From positions 1 to 39,938 of the forward strand of contig JAPYNE010000048.1 of the NCBI GenBank assembly GCA_028285945.1: a stretch of 39,938 bases of DNA. The letters are read 5' to 3'. Both the position numbers and the translations under genes were made by a program. Each line of letters opens with the position of its first letter. The stretch's first letter is position 1. Positions 1 to 8,278 of the stretch are shown here, in pieces. Source of the DNA: Candidatus Foliamicus numerosus (GTDB lineage: Bacteria > Pseudomonadota > Gammaproteobacteria > Steroidobacterales > Foliamicaceae). The notes beneath the pieces are model-generated. The model saw nothing but the letters and a program-made list of their open reading frames with translations, did no database searches and had not been told where the DNA came from.

Positions 1-2
1 CC

Positions 3-47
3 CCCAGCGACACCGAAATCGAAGCCCTCATCCGCCGCCTCTCCTAG
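3..47 (+). CDS. C-terminal tail of a gene cut by the window edge
   Basis: An open frame enters from the left edge and ends at TAG (45-47). It reads PSDTEIEALIRRLS, a plausible amphipathic helical C-terminus. Too little remains to name a family. A small hairpin follows at 59-78, which fits a gene end. Inference only. Confidence 0.35.
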   Translation, partial: PSDTEIEALIRRLS

Positions 48-58
48 CCCGCCCTCCC

Positions 59-78
59 GCAGGAAAATCCCTTCCTGC
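59..78 (+). terminator. Short hairpin after the partial gene
   Basis: GCAGGAA (59-65) pairs perfectly with TTCCTGC (72-78) across a six-base loop. It lies 12 bases after the stop of the partial gene. There is no T-tract, so an intrinsic terminator role is only possible, not shown. Confidence 0.3.
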
Positions 79-120
79 TAAGAACGAACAGAGTGAGGAG
101 GCCGGACATTGACGAAGCGC

Positions 121-152
121 TATATGGCCATATACTTCGAGTATGGCCATAC
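121..152. promoter_or_regulatory. Twin palindromic operator over the start of the ribbon-helix-helix gene
   Basis: Two copies of the self-complementary decamer TATGGCCATA lie at 123-132 and 142-151, with centres 19 bp apart. The first extends to a 14-bp palindrome (121-134) and the second to a 12-bp palindrome (141-152). The ATG of the following gene (143-145) is inside the second copy. Ribbon-helix-helix repressors usually bind such repeated half-sites cooperatively and control their own gene, so autoregulation is the likely role (inference). Confidence 0.6.
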
Positions 153-331
153 CCACTATCAAAACCTATACTCTCGATGTAGGTTCAGTCCGTGCGATTG
201 AATCGCTGGCGCAGCAATGGCAGGTTTCCAAATCCGAAGCCCTGCGACGAGCCATTCGCATAGCGGCCTCCATTTCCTGCTCGACGGCCTCCATTTCCTG
301 CCCGAATAAAAGTGGCCATCCTCACCGATAG
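143..331 (+). CDS. Truncated ribbon-helix-helix (CopG/Arc-type) protein, probable antitoxin remnant
   Basis: This is a 62-residue protein. Residues 5-42 look like a ribbon-helix-helix DNA-binding unit: a short strand (KTYTLDV) followed by two helices around SLAQQWQVSKSEALRRAIR. Family members are usually 70-90 residues with a dimerising tail. Here the tail is replaced by ASISCSTASISCPNKSG, made by a 17-base repeat (264-280 and 285-301), and the frame then runs out. No toxin gene follows, since a convergent minus-strand gene ends directly after it. The start codon sits within a palindromic operator, consistent with self-repression. It is probably the surviving head of an antitoxin gene. The DNA-binding part may still work. 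Confidence 0.55.
   Translation: MAIPTIKTYTLDVGSVRAIESLAQQWQVSKSEALRRAIRIAASISCSTASISCPNKSGHPHR
264..301 (+). repeat. 17-bp direct repeat, 21-bp period
   Basis: The 17-mer CGGCCTCCATTTCCTGC occurs at 264-280 and again at 285-301. The offset is 21 bases (seven codons), so the reading frame is kept and the peptide ASISC repeats. It marks the point where the regulator gene loses similarity to its family, as expected of a slippage or end-joining scar. Confidence 0.7.
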
Positions 332-958
332 TCATGTCTTCGGGCGGTAGTCCCTTGGATCAAGACACCGCTCGTAGAACGCTTGGTCCATGCGATACCA
401 ATCTGAGTTGTTGATACCTCGAGTCGATGTCGCGCTCGGGCTGTACGGAAAGGCGGAAACAATCTTCGCCCAACGGCCTTGCGTTTCGGCAATGTTGCGA
501 ACTTCACGAACAACTTCGGCCAGATCCTGATCCTGGCTGAAAATGATGGCAACATCCAATTCGTCGCTTCGTACCATGCGTACAACATCCAAGCCGAGGC
601 GCAGGTCAATTCCTTTTTCGCGTTCTACCGGAACATCGTGCTCTGAACCATCCGGCAGCGTGACGTGTTCAATGCGGTAACTGAGCCGGCGCGAGGTCAC
701 ATGAACTCCCGCACGCCGCATCGCCAAAAGCCGGTTGGACCAATAGGCATGCCACAAGGGCGATCGATGGACAGAAGGCACTCCGGTGTAGAACCGCACA
801 CCCTGATTCACATAGCCCCTGTCTGCACAAATGGCTTCTGTTAGCTTGTATGGATCGTAGTTGGGATGATGGTGGCCGAAAGCATCCTTGGCGTGGCGAT
901 AGAGGTTTTGGCCGTCAATGAATGAGACGGCGCGCTTAGGCGAGGGTTCTGGATGCAT
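332..958 (-). CDS. NYN-domain (PIN-like) nuclease
   Basis: This 208-residue protein belongs to the NYN/LabA-like branch of the PIN-fold RNases, which cut RNA with a metal bound by conserved aspartates. Visible motifs are SFIDGQNLY (Asp15), EKGIDLRLGLD (Asp118, Asp124) and FSQDQDLAEVV (Asp143, Asp145), in the usual order, so the active site looks intact. No membrane segment or signal peptide is present, so it is cytoplasmic. Base composition is lower in GC than the respiratory operon next door, suggesting acquired DNA. It starts at ATG 958, right after a U-rich leader hairpin, and has its own promoter with an operator-like palindrome (1021-1050). Its substrate is unknown; such genes often travel in defence or mobile regions. 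Confidence 0.8.
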   Translation of the reverse strand: MHPEPSPKRAVSFIDGQNLYRHAKDAFGHHHPNYDPYKLTEAICADRGYVNQGVRFYTGVPSVHRSPLWHAYWSNRLLAMRRAGVHVTSRRLSYRIEHVTLPDGSEHDVPVEREKGIDLRLGLDVVRMVRSDELDVAIIFSQDQDLAEVVREVRNIAETQGRWAKIVSAFPYSPSATSTRGINNSDWYRMDQAFYERCLDPRDYRPKT

Positions 959-973
959 AGCCTAAAGAAATAA

Positions 974-1006
974 CCCCGCCGGGGCTTTGCAGCGAGTCCG
1001 GCGGGG
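974..1006 (-). terminator. Leader hairpin with U-rich tail just upstream of the NYN gene
   Basis: CCCCGCCGG (974-982) and CCGGCGGGG (998-1006) are perfect complements, giving a 9-bp all-GC stem with a 15-base loop. Read on the minus strand, the stem is followed by TTATTTCTTT, the layout of an intrinsic terminator. It lies between the predicted transcription start (about 1014) and the ATG at 958, so it may attenuate expression or bury the ribosome site. Confidence 0.55.
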
Positions 1007-1020
1007 AGCAAGTGATCGGA

Positions 1021-1050
1021 ATGATACATGCACTGCATGTTTGTGGTCAA
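1021..1050 (-). promoter_or_regulatory. Sigma-70-like promoter with palindromic operator, driving the NYN gene
   Basis: On the minus strand, TTGACC (1050-1045) is followed after 18 bases by TATCAT (1026-1021), close to the -35 and -10 consensus. The spacer and edge contain the palindrome ACATGCA-C-TGCATGT (1026-1040, seven-base arms), placed where a bound repressor would block RNA polymerase. The transcript would start near 1014 and run through the leader hairpin into the NYN gene. Confidence 0.6.
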
Positions 1051-1133
1051 TTACCAAAAAGACTCGTGTAGAGAGCACATAACCAAAGCCACCTCTCCGA
1101 TGATTGGCGAGCGCGGCGGTTAGAATCGAGCCG

Positions 1134-1277
1134 ATGCTGCGAAGCCTCTATCGGTTGCTGTCAATTCTCACCGACTTGCTGGCGCTCAGGCGCGGGCCCG
1201 GCTCGTTCGCTCGGCGGCAGGCGAGAAAGGCCGCCGTGCGCGGCGCTTCCCGGGCCGTGCGGAGATTGGGCCGCTAA
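1134..1277 (+). CDS. Small basic protein, 47 residues, unknown function
   Basis: ATG at 1134 opens a frame to TAA at 1275-1277. The N-terminal 17 residues (MLRSLYRLLSILTDLLA) form a hydrophobic or amphipathic helix. The rest is very rich in Arg, Ala and Gly (such as ARRQARKAAVRGASRAVRR), with a high net positive charge. It could sit on the inner membrane or bind nucleic acid, but I do not recognise a family. It converges on the alternative complex III operon, with a hairpin (1281-1303) between the two. The frame is short and GC-rich, so coding is likely but not certain. Confidence 0.4.
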   Translation: MLRSLYRLLSILTDLLALRRGPGSFARRQARKAAVRGASRAVRRLGR

Positions 1278-1280
1278 TCC

Positions 1281-1303
1281 GCCGTTTCCATTTCGGAAAC
1301 GGC
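1281..1303. terminator. Hairpin between converging genes
   Basis: GCCGTTTCC (1281-1289) pairs with GGAAACGGC (1295-1303) over a five-base loop. It lies between the small basic protein gene (ends 1277, plus) and actF (ends 1357, minus), a position suited to a bidirectional terminator. No clear T-tract is present. Confidence 0.45.
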
Positions 1304-1356
1304 GCACGGATGGGATGGTCTCGCCCGAAGGCGCAAGGAGCCAAGAGGCCGAAGGG

Positions 1357-2613
1357 TTAGGGGGCGGCTTCGAGCTCTTTTTCGCTGGCGTAGTGGCGGA
1401 TCTGCCACTCGGAGATCATCGGCAGGGAGCGGCTTAAGGCCAGCAGCAGGAACAGCCAGGCGCTGAGCGCGCTCGCGGCGATGAGCCATTCCGCAGCGGT
1501 GGCGAAGGGGATGTTCGCCGGGTCGAGAACGGACATGACCAGCAGGTAGCGATTGATCCAAAAGCCCAGCACGATCACGGCCGACAGCGCCAGCATCGCG
1601 GACCAGGAGCGCTTCACCCAGGCGAAGATTCCGCACAGCAGCGGAATGAAGAACAGGCAGCTCGCCATCACCCAGAAGTATGGCTGGTAGTGGCCGTACA
1701 TCTGCTTGGAAACCACTCCGTACTCGTGGTCGAGGTTGGCGAACCAGGACACAAAGAACTGCGCCCAGAACATGTACAGCCACAACAGGCAGAACGCGGT
1801 GATGAGAATGCCCATCTGCCGCGCCTGGCCGCTGTCGAACCACTGCCGCAAGCCTTCGGTGCGCCACAAAAGCGCGGTGACCAGCAGCAGCGCGGCGCTG
1901 CCGGCCAGATTGATGCCTTGGATGAAGTACATCGGGTAAATCGAGCTGTGGTAGTGCTTCACCAGCATCATGCCGAAATCCCAAGCGACGAAGGAGTTGC
2001 TGACCACGTAGAACAGCAGGATGAAGAACGACGAGAAGAACAGCCGCCGTTGCAGCGTGAACGTGTCAACCCCGCGCCGCCAAGCGGCCAGCCGCCGCCA
2101 CACGGCGCGGCACAGCGCATTGCCGGTTCCGGCCCGCTCGTCGCCGCAGTCCGGCAGCAGCCCCCAGAGGAAATAAAGCACCGACAGGCCGTAGAAAGCG
2201 GCCATCGCCGCCAGGTGGCGCCAAAGCAGGAAATCCTCGTTCAGCCATGGACTCAGGTCGCCGTCGTAGCTCAGCCAGTAGAACAGCGATTCGCGGCCGC
2301 AGGCGAATATGAGGGCGAAGCCGATGAAGGCGAAGGGTAGAAACGCCAGCGTCATCACCTCGCCGATGCGGTAGAACGCTCGCGCGAACTCCGCCTTGCA
2401 AAGGCGCATCACCGCGGTGAAGCAAATGCCCGCTTGGCTGAGGCCGGTGACGAACATCCACATCACCACCGCGAAGGCCCAAGGGAACGTCTCGCCGTCC
2501 ATTCCCCAAAGCGCCGCAAAGGACGCCAGCGCCAGCGCCGCCAAAAGGCCGGTGAGCGCCAAAAACGGGCCGCGGCCCATCGCGGTTGCGCTGGCGGCCG
2601 CGGCGGCGCTCAT
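1357..2613 (-). CDS. actF: Alternative complex III subunit ActF (NrfD/PsrC-type membrane protein)
   Basis: This 418-residue polytopic membrane protein has about ten hydrophobic helices. It belongs to the NrfD/PsrC superfamily and resembles ActC, as ActF does in other alternative complex III operons. In known complexes ActC and ActF form the membrane core; ActF is thought to help quinol oxidation or proton movement (established for the family, not visible here). Conserved polar and aromatic stretches include WAFAVVMWMFVTGLSQAG near residue 45 and YPMYFIQGINLAG near 230. It is the last gene of the operon. Its ATG overlaps the actE stop as ATGA (2610-2613), indicating translational coupling. No cytochrome oxidase genes follow it, unlike many such operons. 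Confidence 0.85.
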   Translation of the reverse strand: MSAAAAASATAMGRGPFLALTGLLAALALASFAALWGMDGETFPWAFAVVMWMFVTGLSQAGICFTAVMRLCKAEFARAFYRIGEVMTLAFLPFAFIGFALIFACGRESLFYWLSYDGDLSPWLNEDFLLWRHLAAMAAFYGLSVLYFLWGLLPDCGDERAGTGNALCRAVWRRLAAWRRGVDTFTLQRRLFFSSFFILLFYVVSNSFVAWDFGMMLVKHYHSSIYPMYFIQGINLAGSAALLLVTALLWRTEGLRQWFDSGQARQMGILITAFCLLWLYMFWAQFFVSWFANLDHEYGVVSKQMYGHYQPYFWVMASCLFFIPLLCGIFAWVKRSWSAMLALSAVIVLGFWINRYLLVMSVLDPANIPFATAAEWLIAASALSAWLFLLLALSRSLPMISEWQIRHYASEKELEAAP

Positions 2614-3365
2614 TGCGCCGCCTGCGCCCCGGCTTGGCCATCAGCCGCCTCGCTTTCGATGCCTGCCGATTCCGCCGCGGCCGCTTCCTCCGCAAGCCGC
2701 GCGGCCTGCTCCAGCAAACCGCCGCGAAGATAGCGCACGATGAGCCAGCGGTCCTCCTGCGACAGCGCAAAGCGGTAGCCGGGCATCACCACGCCGCCGT
2801 GGGTGATCGTGTAGTAGAGCTGCCCGTCCGGCTGGTTCTGCACGTACGGCAAGGTCAAATCCATGGGCTTGGGCGTGTACTTCACGCCCACGCTGCCATC
2901 GCCCGCGCCCCCGGCGCCGTGGCAAGACTGGCAGTGGTACTCGTACTTGAGCGCGGCGCGCTCTTCGTCGGCGCCATCGCCGCTCAACGGGTCGCTCAGC
3001 GTTGCGCCCACCCTGATCCGGGCGCGCACCAAGTCCTGTATCCCGTCCGGCCCGTCGAGATCTCCGCCGTCGCTGGGAACCGAGGCTTGCGGCATGGCGA
3101 CGACCGCTTCCTGGGTCTTGACGCTGGGCTGGTCCTTCATGTCGTCGTTCCAAGGCAGCGCCTCAAGCTCTCCCGGCGCGCACAGCACGCCGAACGCGAA
3201 GATGCCTGCAACCACGCAAGACTTTGCCGCGCCGAGCCTTTGGGCGAATGCCGGCCCCCGGGCCCGGGAGGGCGCAACCGAGCCGGCAGTGACTGTCGCC
3301 CCGGCGTCCGCATCGTTTCCCCAAACGATTCGGCGCGGGAAAGGCGGGTGAATGGCGCGGGTCAC
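2610..3365 (-). CDS. actE: Alternative complex III subunit ActE (monohaem cytochrome c)
   Basis: This 251-residue periplasmic c-type cytochrome has a single haem site, CQSCH, at residues 145-149, and a likely Met ligand in VVMPGYRF (Met194). It carries electrons from the ActA haems toward the oxidase or a soluble cytochrome. The chosen GTG start (3365) overlaps the actD stop as GTGA. This gives an unusually long 45-residue lead before the hydrophobic export segment (residues 46-64), so an internal start is possible. The segment holds a Cys (GVLCAPG) that is a poor lipobox match; a lipid anchor, common in ActE, is therefore uncertain. The motif DMKDQP after the signal matches the start of mature ActE proteins as I remember them. 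The C-terminus is a low-complexity Ala/Glu tail. Confidence 0.85.
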   Translation of the reverse strand: MTRAIHPPFPRRIVWGNDADAGATVTAGSVAPSRARGPAFAQRLGAAKSCVVAGIFAFGVLCAPGELEALPWNDDMKDQPSVKTQEAVVAMPQASVPSDGGDLDGPDGIQDLVRARIRVGATLSDPLSGDGADEERAALKYEYHCQSCHGAGGAGDGSVGVKYTPKPMDLTLPYVQNQPDGQLYYTITHGGVVMPGYRFALSQEDRWLIVRYLRGGLLEQAARLAEEAAAAESAGIESEAADGQAGAQAAQ

Positions 3366-3856
3366 GACGCATTCTCCCGTTCGATGGACTCAGCGCCCGA
3401 GGCGCGCAAAATCTCCTCCGCATGGGCCGCGGCGGTTCCGGCAACCGAGATCACAAACCGGTCCACGTTGCTGGAAGGGCGATACGCGCGGTCTTTCCAG
3501 GCCGGCAAGCGGCCCACCACGAAAAAGCCCAGCAGCGTGGCCAGCACCCCCAGCAGAATCGTGGTTTCGTAGGTAATCAGCAGGTACGGCGGCAGCGCAA
3601 TGATCGGCCGCCCGGCGGTGGGCAGCAAAAAGCGCGTGGCCGTCCACACGCACAGGGCGAATCCGCCCACCGCGCCCAGCACCGCGCCCAGCAGCGTGAA
3701 CACGCGCACAGGGCTCTTGCCCAGGCCCACCGCCGCGTCCGCATGGTGAAGCGGAATGGGCGAGAACAGCTCGAAATCCTCCACGCCCTTCTCGCGCAAA
3801 GCCGCCGCAGCGCTCACGGCCGTGTCCTCGTGGGCGAAGCTGGCCAGCAGCGTCAT
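3362..3856 (-). CDS. actD: Alternative complex III subunit ActD (DUF3341)
   Basis: This 164-residue protein has two membrane helices (about residues 49-73 and 96-116) between cytoplasmic ends, the usual form of ActD/DUF3341. ActD packs against the ActC side of the complex; its exact role is not settled. I chose the ATG at 3856 because it overlaps the actC stop as ATGA (3853-3856), and because the family begins with a short cytoplasmic ferredoxin-like fold (MTLLASFAHEDTAVSAAAAL). The same frame is open far upstream across actC, but that is a compositional artefact. Its stop overlaps the GTG of actE. Confidence 0.88.
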   Translation of the reverse strand: MTLLASFAHEDTAVSAAAALREKGVEDFELFSPIPLHHADAAVGLGKSPVRVFTLLGAVLGAVGGFALCVWTATRFLLPTAGRPIIALPPYLLITYETTILLGVLATLLGFFVVGRLPAWKDRAYRPSSNVDRFVISVAGTAAAHAEEILRASGAESIERENAS

Positions 3857-5214
3857 GCGCGCGCCTCCCGCTTGCGCAAGGGGGCCAGCGTTTCCTTCAC
3901 CTCGTAGATCGACACCGCCGGGAATATCTTCACGAACAGCAAAAACAGCGTGGTGAAGATCGCGAACGAGCCCACGGTGATGGAAATCTCGACCAGGCTG
4001 GGGAAGTAGGTGCCGAACGCATCCGGCAGGAACTTGCGCGGCAGCGAGCTGGCCACGATCACGAAGCGCTCGGTGAGCATGCCGATATTGATGATGATGG
4101 AAATCACCAGCATCACATTCCAGTTCTGGCGGATCCGCCGCGAGAACAGCAGCAGCGGAACGAAGGCGCAAAACGTGATCATCTCCCACCACAGCCACCA
4201 GAACGGACCTTCCCATATCCGGTAGAGAATGGCCTCGTTCTCGAACGACGTGTCGGCGTACCAAGCGGTGAATAGCTCGCAGATATTGATGTAGGTCCAG
4301 ATGAGCGACAGCACCAGCAGCAGCTTGGACAGGTTGTCGATATGCAGCTTGCCGATGTAGCGGCCGAAACCCATGTAGCGCCTGAGCATCCACATGACCG
4401 TCACGATGCCTGCGGTGCCCGAATAGATGGCCCCGCAAACGAAGTACGGAGCGAATATGGTCTGGTGCAGCCCGGGCACCGTGGACATGGCGAAGTCCCA
4501 CGACACGATGGAATGCACCGACACCGCCAGCGGAATGACCAGCACGGCGAAGAAGGTGTAGGACCAGCCCAGCGTGTGCCATTCCTGGGCGGTGCCGCGC
4601 CAGCCGAAGCATAGCACCGCATAGATCCGGCGGCGCAAGCCTTTGGAAGCGTCGCGCACCGCGGCGAAGTCCGGCAGCGAACCCATGTAAATGAACACGC
4701 TGCTGGCCGTGAGGTAGGTGAGGATGGCCATCACGTCGAACATCAGCGGCGAGCGGAAGTTCGGCCACAATTCCATGGGATTGGGCACCGGGAAGGTCCA
4801 ATGCACGAACCACAGCCGCCCCACATGCACCATCACGAACATGGCGGCGGTCATCAGCGAGAACAGCGTCATCGCCTCGGCGCTGCGGTAGATCGACTTG
4901 CGCCAGTCCGACTGGGTGATGTGCAGCACTGCCGACAGCAGCGTGCCGGAGTGGCTCAAGCCGATCCAGAAAATGAAGTTCGAGAGGTAGGTGCCCCACA
5001 TGGCGTTGCGGTTCATGCCCGCAGCGCCCACGCCCACGATGATCTGGTAGATCCAAGGCGCGATGAAGAACAAAACGGCCGCGCCGGCGGAGATGCCCAG
5101 CGTGACCCAGTAGCGCCAAGTGGTGGTGGTCAGCGCATTGATAACATCGCGGTTGACCTCGGCGTAGCTGGGCGGGCCCTCATCGAACATCTGCTTTCTG
5201 AGCACGGAGGACAT
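3853..5214 (-). CDS. actC: Alternative complex III subunit ActC (NrfD/PsrC-type quinol-binding membrane protein)
   Basis: This 453-residue integral membrane protein of the NrfD family has about ten helices. In solved alternative complex III structures, ActC holds the quinol site next to the iron-sulfur subunit and is the probable proton-translocating subunit. Sequence marks include GTYLSNFIFWIGLSHSGTL near residue 75, the charged DWRKSIYRSAEAMT that follows, and VSVHSIVSWDFAMS near 235. The start at ATG 5214 lies 3 bases after the actB2 stop, and the end overlaps actD by 4 bases, so it is translated within the operon. Length is normal for the family (450-480). Confidence 0.9.
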   Translation of the reverse strand: MSSVLRKQMFDEGPPSYAEVNRDVINALTTTTWRYWVTLGISAGAAVLFFIAPWIYQIIVGVGAAGMNRNAMWGTYLSNFIFWIGLSHSGTLLSAVLHITQSDWRKSIYRSAEAMTLFSLMTAAMFVMVHVGRLWFVHWTFPVPNPMELWPNFRSPLMFDVMAILTYLTASSVFIYMGSLPDFAAVRDASKGLRRRIYAVLCFGWRGTAQEWHTLGWSYTFFAVLVIPLAVSVHSIVSWDFAMSTVPGLHQTIFAPYFVCGAIYSGTAGIVTVMWMLRRYMGFGRYIGKLHIDNLSKLLLVLSLIWTYINICELFTAWYADTSFENEAILYRIWEGPFWWLWWEMITFCAFVPLLLFSRRIRQNWNVMLVISIIINIGMLTERFVIVASSLPRKFLPDAFGTYFPSLVEISITVGSFAIFTTLFLLFVKIFPAVSIYEVKETLAPLRKREARA

Positions 5215-5217
5215 GGC

Positions 5218-6072
5218 TCAAGTCACCGCGCTTTCAACTTCGGCCATCCGCGGCTCGCCAGCGGCCGCGTGCGGCTCGGCGGCTTCCGCATGAGCGCCGT
5301 CGTCGTGGTGGCCCCCGCCATTGGCGGCATGCAGCGGCTCGCGTGCGTTCTTCAGGTAAATGACGCTGGGCGCGGTGTTGAGTTCCTTGAGCACCTCGTA
5401 GGCCCTAGGATCGCGCATTTTCCTCGACACCGCGCTGTCGGAGTCGTTGCGGTCGCCGAACACGATCGCATCGGTGGGGCAGGACTGGGCGCAGGCGGGC
5501 TGCACCTCGCCGTCGGCCACCCTTCGGTCTTCGTCGCGGGCCGCGTCCTTGGCGCGGTTGATGCGCTGGACGCAGAAGGTGCATTTCTCCATCACGCCCT
5601 TCTCGCGCACGGTCACATCCGGATTGAGCTGCTGCTCCAGCGGCTCGTCCCAAGTGTAGGTGAACCAGTTGAAGAAGCGCACCTCGTAGGGGCAGTACAC
5701 CGCGCAGGTGCGGGTGCCGATGCAGCGGTTGTACACCTGCGCGTTGAGGCCGTCCTGGTTGTGGTAGGTGGCGAACACTGGGCAGGCGATTTCGCAGGGC
5801 GCCTTATCGCACTGCTGGCAGAGAATGGGAATGAAGTTCAGGCGCGCGTGGGGGTAGTCGCCGTCCCAATAGCGCTCCACGCGCAGCCACTTCATCTCGC
5901 GGCCTTGGCGCACGCGCTTCTCGCCCACGATGGGCAGATTATTCTCCGCTTGGCAGGCCACCACGCAGGCCCCGCAGCCGGTGCACCGGTCCAGGTCGAT
6001 GGCCATGGTCCAGTGGTAATCGAACTTCGCGAAGTAGCCGTCGGCGCGGTATTCGCGCAGCTTGTCGGTCAT
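5218..6072 (-). CDS. actB2: Alternative complex III iron-sulfur subunit, separate B2 gene (ActB2)
   Basis: This 284-residue four-cluster ferredoxin-type protein has Cys groups at residues 30/33/36/40, 85/88/93/97, 117/123/127 and 164/167/194/198. Fifteen ligands, with Thr120 in CIGTRTC replacing a sixteenth, suit three [4Fe-4S] clusters and one [3Fe-4S]. It passes electrons from quinol at ActC toward ActA. In most known operons this is the C-terminal half of one ActB protein; here it is its own gene. The ATG at 6072 was chosen because GGGA precedes it; the ATG at 6081 is too close to its AGGA. The last 50 residues are His/Glu/Ala-rich and look flexible. It starts about 14 bases after the actB1 stop. 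Confidence 0.88.
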   Translation of the reverse strand: MTDKLREYRADGYFAKFDYHWTMAIDLDRCTGCGACVVACQAENNLPIVGEKRVRQGREMKWLRVERYWDGDYPHARLNFIPILCQQCDKAPCEIACPVFATYHNQDGLNAQVYNRCIGTRTCAVYCPYEVRFFNWFTYTWDEPLEQQLNPDVTVREKGVMEKCTFCVQRINRAKDAARDEDRRVADGEVQPACAQSCPTDAIVFGDRNDSDSAVSRKMRDPRAYEVLKELNTAPSVIYLKNAREPLHAANGGGHHDDGAHAEAAEPHAAAGEPRMAEVESAVT

Positions 6073-6085
6073 TTTTCCCATCGTC

Positions 6086-8272
6086 CTAATGCTTCCCGCC
6101 GGGGCCGAGGATCTGCCTGCCCAAGGTCCGGCCCACACCGCCGGTGCGGGTGAGGCGGCCGCGCTTGCCCAGTGCTTTCAGCGCCACCCGGGTGGCCGCC
6201 CAAGCCAGCGCGCCGGTGGCCGAATCGCCTTGCGCGGCCAGCAGCGAAGCCGCATTCGCGCCGCGGCCCTCCGCATAGCGGCCATTGGCGCGGTGGCCGT
6301 GCCCCAGCGGCATGGCAATCACATCCGGGCGCACGCCGGGATGCATCACCACCGGCACGCTCACCTTGCCGGCCGGCGACTCGATCTCAACCAAATCGCC
6401 CATGCTCAGGCCCAATTGCCCGGCGGTGGCCGGATTCACTTCGGCCCAGCTCCCGTAAACGACGCTGGTGAGCGGATCCGGCAATTCCTGAATCCACGGC
6501 AGGTTGGCGCCCGCGCCCTCGCGGAATCCCTGCGTGACGTAGGGATGAAGGACGAACGGATATTCGGCCTCGCCGCCTGCGAACTCGGATTCAGGCGCCG
6601 CCGGGGGCGGCGGGACCTCAGGCGAAACCGCGTCCGCCATGCCTTCCGCCAAGGGCGCGTCCCACACCCCGTTCCGCTGCGCCAGCCGGAAACGTTCGTT
6701 GAAATCGCCATTCAACCCCAGCGATTGCCATACCCTGGCCCACTCCGCGCGGGTGAATGCCTGCGCGTCGGCATGCGGCAGCGCCTTGGCGGCGGCGCCG
6801 CCCAACCGGGCGGCGAGGCGAAGAACGATATCGGTGATCGACAGCGTGTCGAACAGGCGCTCCTGCACCGGCTGCTGCAAAGTGACCGTCAACGTGCCCG
6901 CTCCCGGCGAGGAAATATCGTCGCCCCAAGTTTCCAGGAAGCTGTCGGTTGCCAGCAACCAGTCGGCCTGGGAAGCGGAATCGTTGATGAAGCTGTCGAG
7001 GCTCGCAACGAATTCGGCCCGCTCCAGCGCTTGGCGGATCCCCAGCGATTCCGGCAAGTCATGCGCTGGGTCCACGCCGGCCAGAAGCACCAGCGACACG
7101 TTGCCGCTGGCGGCCTCCGCAGCGAACGCCTCGATGTCCGGCACCGAAGCGTAGGCGGTTGCGTAGCCGAGGTTGGGCCGCACGGTATTGCCCGGCGCGC
7201 CCAGCACGCGATTCAGCGCGGCGACCGCCGACAGCGCCGCAGCGCCGTGGGTGCCTGCGCCAGCCGCGCCTCCACCGAGAGCCAGCGGCGTTTCGGCAGC
7301 GGCAAGGCGCTCGGCCAGCGCCTCGATGCGGGCCAGCGGAATGTCCGCTTGCTCCGCGGCCCCGGCAAGGCTCATCGCTTCGCTCAGGCCGCCCCAGTTC
7401 GCCACATCCTCGCCGCCGCGGCCGCGCCGCAGCATCTCGGCGGCCAAGGCCAGCGCCAAAGCGCCCTCGGTTCCCGGCCGCGCCGGAAGCCATTCATCGG
7501 CATTGGCGCCGGTCAGCGACATGCGCGGCTCGATTTGCGCCAAGTGGCCGCGGCGACCGTTCGCGCCTTGGCGAAATTCGCCGTAGGCCTTGGCGTAGGC
7601 GATCGGCGAACGCCAGGAGCCGAGAAAATCGGCGCCGAAGGAAACCACCATGTCGGCGCTTGCAATATCGTAGTGCGGAAGCCCCTCGAAGCCGTAAATC
7701 GCTTTCGCCGCCGCCCGCTCATTGGCGATGGTGTCCAGCGTGAGGCGCAGCACGTTGGCGCCCAGCGCTTCGGCAAAGCGGCTCAAGGCCTCCTCGCCGG
7801 AACTCAAGGCGCCGCCGGTCAGCACCCAAACCCGGCGCCCCATGCCGGCTGCTTGCAGGGCGCCCAGCCGGGCGGACAATTCCTCCAGCGCCTCGTCCCA
7901 GCGGGCGGGAACGAACCCGCCCTCGCCGTCGGCGCGCATGGGGGAGCGCAGGCGGTCGGGGTTGTACAAGGCGTTGAGGGACGCCTGGCCCAACGCGCAG
8001 GCGCCGCCGCGGCTCACCGGATGCTCCGCGTTGCCTTCGATCTTCTTGGCGCGGCCTTCGCGCACCTTCACGGAAATGCCGCAGCCCGCCGGACACATGC
8101 GGCACAGCGTCTTGTACCAAGTGTCGATGCCCGGCGCGAAGTCCTCCGGCGGAATGTGCGTGGACAGCAGCGTCTCCAGCGGCCTCTGGTTGACCTCGCC
8201 CAGCAGCAAGCCCACGCCCACGCCCACGCCGCCGCCAGCGGCGTATTTGAAAATGTCCCTGCGGCTGACCAT
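6086..8272 (-). CDS. actB1: Alternative complex III molybdopterin-oxidoreductase-like subunit, separate B1 gene (ActB1)
   Basis: This 728-residue protein has a Tat signal (SRRDIFKYA, residues 3-11), so it is folded in the cytoplasm and exported. The body has the molybdopterin oxidoreductase fold. In characterised alternative complex III this subunit binds no molybdenum and is structural. An N-terminal Cys motif is present: Cys57-x2-Cys60-x3-Cys64-x27-Cys92, the spacing of a [4Fe-4S] site in catalytic relatives. The C-terminal part (about residues 530-650) resembles the molydopterin dinucleotide-binding barrel. It follows actA by 6 bases and ends before actB2. The split from B2 is clean: both have proper ends and no leftover linker frame. 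Confidence 0.88.
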   Translation of the reverse strand: MVSRRDIFKYAAGGGVGVGVGLLLGEVNQRPLETLLSTHIPPEDFAPGIDTWYKTLCRMCPAGCGISVKVREGRAKKIEGNAEHPVSRGGACALGQASLNALYNPDRLRSPMRADGEGGFVPARWDEALEELSARLGALQAAGMGRRVWVLTGGALSSGEEALSRFAEALGANVLRLTLDTIANERAAAKAIYGFEGLPHYDIASADMVVSFGADFLGSWRSPIAYAKAYGEFRQGANGRRGHLAQIEPRMSLTGANADEWLPARPGTEGALALALAAEMLRRGRGGEDVANWGGLSEAMSLAGAAEQADIPLARIEALAERLAAAETPLALGGGAAGAGTHGAAALSAVAALNRVLGAPGNTVRPNLGYATAYASVPDIEAFAAEAASGNVSLVLLAGVDPAHDLPESLGIRQALERAEFVASLDSFINDSASQADWLLATDSFLETWGDDISSPGAGTLTVTLQQPVQERLFDTLSITDIVLRLAARLGGAAAKALPHADAQAFTRAEWARVWQSLGLNGDFNERFRLAQRNGVWDAPLAEGMADAVSPEVPPPPAAPESEFAGGEAEYPFVLHPYVTQGFREGAGANLPWIQELPDPLTSVVYGSWAEVNPATAGQLGLSMGDLVEIESPAGKVSVPVVMHPGVRPDVIAMPLGHGHRANGRYAEGRGANAASLLAAQGDSATGALAWAATRVALKALGKRGRLTRTGGVGRTLGRQILGPGGKH

Positions 8273-8278
8273 CGGCTT

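Noticed and set aside
312-350. GTG frame VAILTDSHVFGR after the ribbon-helix-helix gene as a PIN toxin start
   Set aside because: Only twelve residues before a stop, with no further toxin motif; chance is likely.
3857-5119. Long upstream extension of the actD frame across actC
   Set aside because: actC in another frame has ten membrane helices and correct ends; the extension is low-complexity His/Arg text. The ATGA overlap fixes the actD start at 3856.
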